From the NCBI GenBank assembly GCA_002105175.1, contig MCGE01000005.1:1302001-1366000 (forward strand): 64,000 nt of DNA. Direction: 5' to 3'. The notes below the pieces were generated by a model that saw only the letters and a list, made by a program, of their open reading frames with translations, was not told the origin of the DNA and ran no database searches. This document shows positions 60,596 through 64,000 of this stretch, one piece after another. The position numbers were made by a program, and so were the translations under genes. The stretch comes from Absidia repens (taxonomy: Eukaryota > Mucoromycota > Mucoromycetes > Mucorales > Cunninghamellaceae). Each line of letters opens with the position of its first letter. Within the stretch, counting starts at the first letter, position 1.

Positions 60596-62550
60596 CTAGG
60601 ATTGATGCCGTGCACTATTTTGTACCCAGTATTGCTTCATCATTGTTGCGCAATCATCAACAGTGCCTTCAGGATGTTCCAGTTGCCAAATCATCATCAC
60701 ACGCAGTAATTGCTGCACGACAGGGCCAGGTTTCAAGTCAAGTAATTGTGTGATTTTTTTCCCCTATGTAAAAAAGGAAATGTGTCATAAGTTATTTCTG
60801 TTCACCAGTATCCCTACACCCCATTCACCAACTTCCAACTTTTTTTTTTGATTTTTATGCAACTTACATCGATCATTGGCTTCCAAATATGAGCATCTTG
60901 AATAGAATATTTGATAGCGTGATCCAATAGTTGATGATATCGACGGACAACCTCCTCTGCAGGCCCTAGGAGAGTATCCAATTTTTCCGGTCTGTCCCAT
61001 GTAATGCTAGGTTGTAATGATAGGAGATCGTGCACGAGAGCCATTTTCAAACACGTTTGCCAAAGCGAGCCGATATCGCGAATCAGCATCCCTAACTCAG
61101 ATCTTGATAAAGAGTGTTGTTCATCCAAACGTTGTACAGCTTGTTGAAAGGTGGGAATACCTCTGAATAAAGTGGAGATGGTGTTGATATCATGGTTGTT
61201 CAATTTGAGAGAATCCCGGAGGACAAGTTGGACGGCATAGATGGGTCGTTTTTTCAGTTCCGACATCACCGACAAATATGGTAAAAGGGATGCGGCAAGG
61301 TATATCGTTCGTCTTTCGTCTTTGCTTGTTATTTGTCGTAATGGGCTGGTAGCTCCTTCCTGTAATAGCCATTGCACTACTCCTACTGCACGGACTGCTT
61401 GCCAGGCATCTTCAGGTGGTTGTGATACAATTTCGGGTGCCTCGAATACAGTAGCGTAGAGTCCATATTGATGAATGAGTTGCAGAGATAACAATGGAGA
61501 AGGTCCAGAGAGCATTTTATCGATTTCGGTTCCAATACGTTCCCGGCTGATTTTGTTTACTAGTGCGTCCTTGATTGTGCGGTCCTTTGCTGCCTCCGAT
61601 AATTCAGACACCATTTCAAAACCAAACCGACTGCCAAATCGAATGCAACGAAGGACGCGGAGAGGGTCGTCGCGGAATGTTTCATAAGGCGCTAGCGGTG
61701 TTCGAATAAGCCCTTTGGAAAGATCGGGAAGTCCCTATAATGAAAAGGGAATTTATGTCAATACGCTAATCCCTTACTGTCCTTTTGTCATGACGGGCTC
61801 TTACCTGGTTGGTGAAGTCCTCCACAGTGTTGGTGTTGATGTTATAAAATAAACTATTGATGGTAATGTCTCGACGATAAGCATCTTCTGTTGGTGTGCC
61901 AAAAGTCTACAACAATTAAATAATAGTATGGTAAGTATCTGCCATGACAGTAGCGCACTAAAATTCTTACCACTGCAGTAGGAATACGGCTATCTTCAGT
62001 ATACACCTCAGTACGCAAGTTGCAAAAATCAATTTCCTGGTCAAAGAGTTTGGTGGTTGCTGTTTCAAGGTGTTTCGATTTGGCGGGGTTGCTATCAATC
62101 TTCGAGATAGACCGTGTGGCGAGGCCTTGTTGGTGAAGGTAGTTATTGCAGTACGTGGCGAATTCGAACCCCATCATATTGTTAATAGCAATATCCAAAT
62201 CATTTGATTCCATTCCCAAAAGCTTTTAAACAAAATCATAGTAAGAGAAAGGAATTATCAGTATATAGCCTTTTGGGTAGCATGTCCTTCATTTTTGAAG
62301 CCTTTACCTTGTCACGAACCCAGCCGCCAGCAATACGAGATTCAATCCGGGGTAGATCAGGTCGTTCCGTTGATATGTGATCAGATACCTTTTGAAGAAG
62401 AGTGCAAATACGTGATTCATTTTCAGTCAAACCAATTTTCATGTCGACGCCGTTTTTTGCAATCCCATATGATTTCGACTGTAATGATTGCTGTTGCCCG
62501 AAATGACTTGCTGGTATGTCGTTCTGTTCCACGTTGGAAGTTGTATTCAT
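60596..62550 (-). CDS. CCA1: CCA-adding tRNA nucleotidyltransferase
   Basis: This enzyme adds the 3' CCA to tRNAs from CTP and ATP in nucleus, cytosol and mitochondria. Five exons (62550-62308, 62222-61971, 61906-61805, 61734-60868 and 60763-60596) give 543 aa. The class II nucleotidyltransferase head shows IAGGWVRDK, then the metal-binding DxD in SNDLDIAI, then EIDFCNLRTE, RRDITINSLFYN, DPLRVLRCIRFGSRFGF and RISRERIG-type motif (NKISRERIGTEIDKML). The helical body and tail follow, ending MKQYWVQNSARHQS. The ATG at 62550 follows a non-ATG extension; no clear mitochondrial presequence is visible, so a second start may be used. All junctions keep frame. Confidence 0.96.
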
Positions 62551-63266
62551 ATTGCAGTGGGATCGTTTAAAATTATTCAGTTTCAAGAAAAAGGAAGGGA
62601 ATGTGTGGTGAGTTTGATAACGATGGAGGAAAAATATAAATCGAGAAAAAGCAATGAATTATTTTTTTTAGCCGCCTGCGTGTCTGGAGTAAGCTGGCTG
62701 GCACTTTGTAACTCAGACAGCTGCCCAATAACAACAGTAAATACTTTATGCACTTGAAGCCATCATTATATACAGAAGTATTTTCTGCGAAGTAGTTACA
62801 GTATAGTTTTACTTTCCTTATTTAAAAATTTTAGGGTGCTACAGTTTTTCCACAAGTTATTTGACGTCTATTACATTCTTCATAGCCAATAGTTTACAAC
62901 TCAAATGGTCCCAATTGGTAGAAAGGAACCTCTCCATCATCGTACAGCCCGCCCATGGCTTGTAGCCACATAAACCTCAATGATTGAGTAGGATGGACAA
63001 GTTTTTCATTCAACTTAAATAAACCTCTGCCGTTAATATGATGTGCTGTGTAATTGGGTTATTTTATTTAATACAGGGCCAAGTTTAAAGTGACGCCCAG
63101 TCATTGACACGCAGGGTCCTTTTGAAGCCCAGGCTCAAGGTGGCCCTGAATCGGGGATTGACAAATGTGGCTTGCGGTGGTAGATCAAAAGACAAATTTT
63201 TTCACAGCTGAATACCTTTTCCCCTTCTCTTTCTTTTTCCCAACTTTCTTAATCTAATCAGTCAAC
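62551..63266. promoter_or_regulatory. Divergent region, CCA1 and RPS13
   Basis: These 716 bases lie between the two start codons. Short ORFs here are not convincing. A pyrimidine-rich leader (about 63210-63250, CTTTTCCCCTTCTCTTTCTT-like) precedes the RPS13 ATG, as expected for a ribosomal protein gene. Confidence 0.5.
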
Positions 63267-63769
63267 ATGGGTCGCATGGTAAAATATTCACAACGCAATG
63301 CAAGGGCCACTGAATAAAAAATATTCTTGAAACTAACCTGGTTTTATTTTTTTTATAGCACACTCCCGGTAAAGGTATCTCTAGCAGTGCCCTCCCTTAT
63401 CGTCGTACTCCTCCTTCTTGGGTCAAGACCTCTCCTGAAGAAGTTGTTGACATGATCTGCAAGAACGCCAAGAAGGGTCTCTCCCCCGCTCAAATTGGTG
63501 TCATCCTCCGTGATTCTCATGGTATCCCTCAAGTCAAGGGTGTTACTGGTAACAAGATTCTTCGTATCCTCAAGTCCAGCGGTCTCGCTCCCGAAATCCC
63601 TGAAGATTTGTACCACTTGATCAAGAAGGCCGTCTCCATCCGCAAGCATATGGAACGTAACCGCAAGGACAAGGGCTCCAAGTACCGTTTGATTCTCATT
63701 GAATCCCGTATTCACCGTCTCGCTCGTTACTACAAGACCTCCGGCCAATTGCCTCCCAACTGGAAATAG
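63267..63769 (+). CDS. RPS13: 40S ribosomal protein uS15 (RPS13)
   Basis: Two exons (63267-63278, encoding MGRM, and 63359-63769) give 140 aa. The short first exon is typical of this gene. The body matches eukaryotic uS15 throughout: [75 protein letters not shown] and [20 protein letters not shown]. Codon use is strongly biased as in RPS2. The ORF stops with TAG right after NWK, whereas cytosolic uS15 proteins usually continue for about 11 more residues (YESSTASALV-like). I could not find a further exon encoding that tail in the last 230 bases. Confidence 0.96.
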
Positions 63770-64000
63770 TATCCTTTTTTATGTGTTATAAATGTTGTTG
63801 CATGCATGTTGTTTATAGTGGAGTTAGCTCAAGGTATTTTTTTAATGCCTTTGACCGCAAATCACCATTATAGAACGAAACAGTTTCATTATTTTTATAT
63901 CTATATTTGACATTACACCTACTGTATGTTGCTCTCCCTTTCTAGGGTGGCGCATTATTGGTGATTGTCTACCCTTAACCTCGATTTTTTCTTTTCTTTC
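63770..64000. other. 3' flank of RPS13 to window end
   Basis: AT-rich sequence with no recognisable gene. A TTTCTAG at about 63946 could be a splice acceptor, but the sequence after it does not encode the missing uS15 tail. Confidence 0.5.

Noticed and set aside
63353..63748. A 131-aa minus-strand ORF opposite RPS13
   Set aside because: Same reason: an antisense shadow of a highly biased coding sequence.
1..64000. CRISPR arrays, bacterial operons, ribosome binding sites and insertion sequences
   Set aside because: The spliceosomal introns and eukaryotic gene families show this is nuclear fungal DNA, and no such features were seen.

Overview
The window is nuclear DNA of a filamentous fungus, most likely an early-diverging one (Mucoromycota, Mucorales-like). 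Genes are dense, lie on both strands and carry many short introns of about 50-100 bases with GTAAGT-like donors and TAG/CAG acceptors. The ribosomal protein genes have strong codon bias. Spacers are AT-rich, with very long homopolymers and copies of one interspersed repeat. I saw no tRNA, rRNA, CRISPR or bacterial operon.

Layout from left to right: an orphan ORF (51-683); a repeat-bearing spacer; a Ctf4/Mcl1/WDHD1 replisome adaptor (minus, 2612-6388), divergent from a small zinc-motif protein with three repeated WLD boxes (6607-7716); an LtrA-family membrane protein (8362-12066), convergent with a GATA zinc-finger factor (minus, 12705-15426); ribosomal protein uS5/RPS2 (16653-17566); a repeat spacer; the DEAH helicase Ecm16/Dhr1/DHX37 (minus, 19370-24464), divergent from a Nab3-like RRM protein with 59 consecutive glutamines (24729-28344); an ANKRD54-like ankyrin protein (28616-29762); a repeat spacer; a DUF155 protein of the Rmd1/Rmd8/RMND1 family (minus, 31866-34176); a PSR/SCP-type phosphatase (minus, 34407-35978); a vacuolar Ca2+/H+ exchanger (36478-38580); an orphan polytopic membrane protein (39833-41098); the NatB catalytic subunit Naa20/Nat3 (41444-42407); a repeat spacer; a decayed YAK1-type kinase pseudogene (minus, about 43941-46990); a CSC1/TMEM63 stress-gated channel (minus, 47285-51340); a repeat spacer; an RFX transcription factor (54510-56924); a spacer with two inverted repeat copies; the CCA-adding tRNA nucleotidyltransferase (minus, 60596-62550); and ribosomal protein uS15/RPS13 (63267-63769).

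Most are unrelated housekeeping genes rather than a cluster. For the intron-containing models I followed the reading frame by hand across each junction. All close in frame except the GATA factor (a frame conflict just after its finger) and the kinase pseudogene.

The points most worth a second look are: the interspersed repeat with an internally duplicated module (at least eight copies); the YAK1-like pseudogene with a lost catalytic Asp, several frameshifts and stops; an in-frame TGA in the RFX gene followed by coding-like sequence; the three WLD boxes in the zinc-motif protein; an E2F-like palindrome in the Ctf4 divergent promoter; a Ctf4 model that lacks its first WD repeat; a short uS15; and GC-AG introns. 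Exon boundaries are hand predictions, not transcript-supported.
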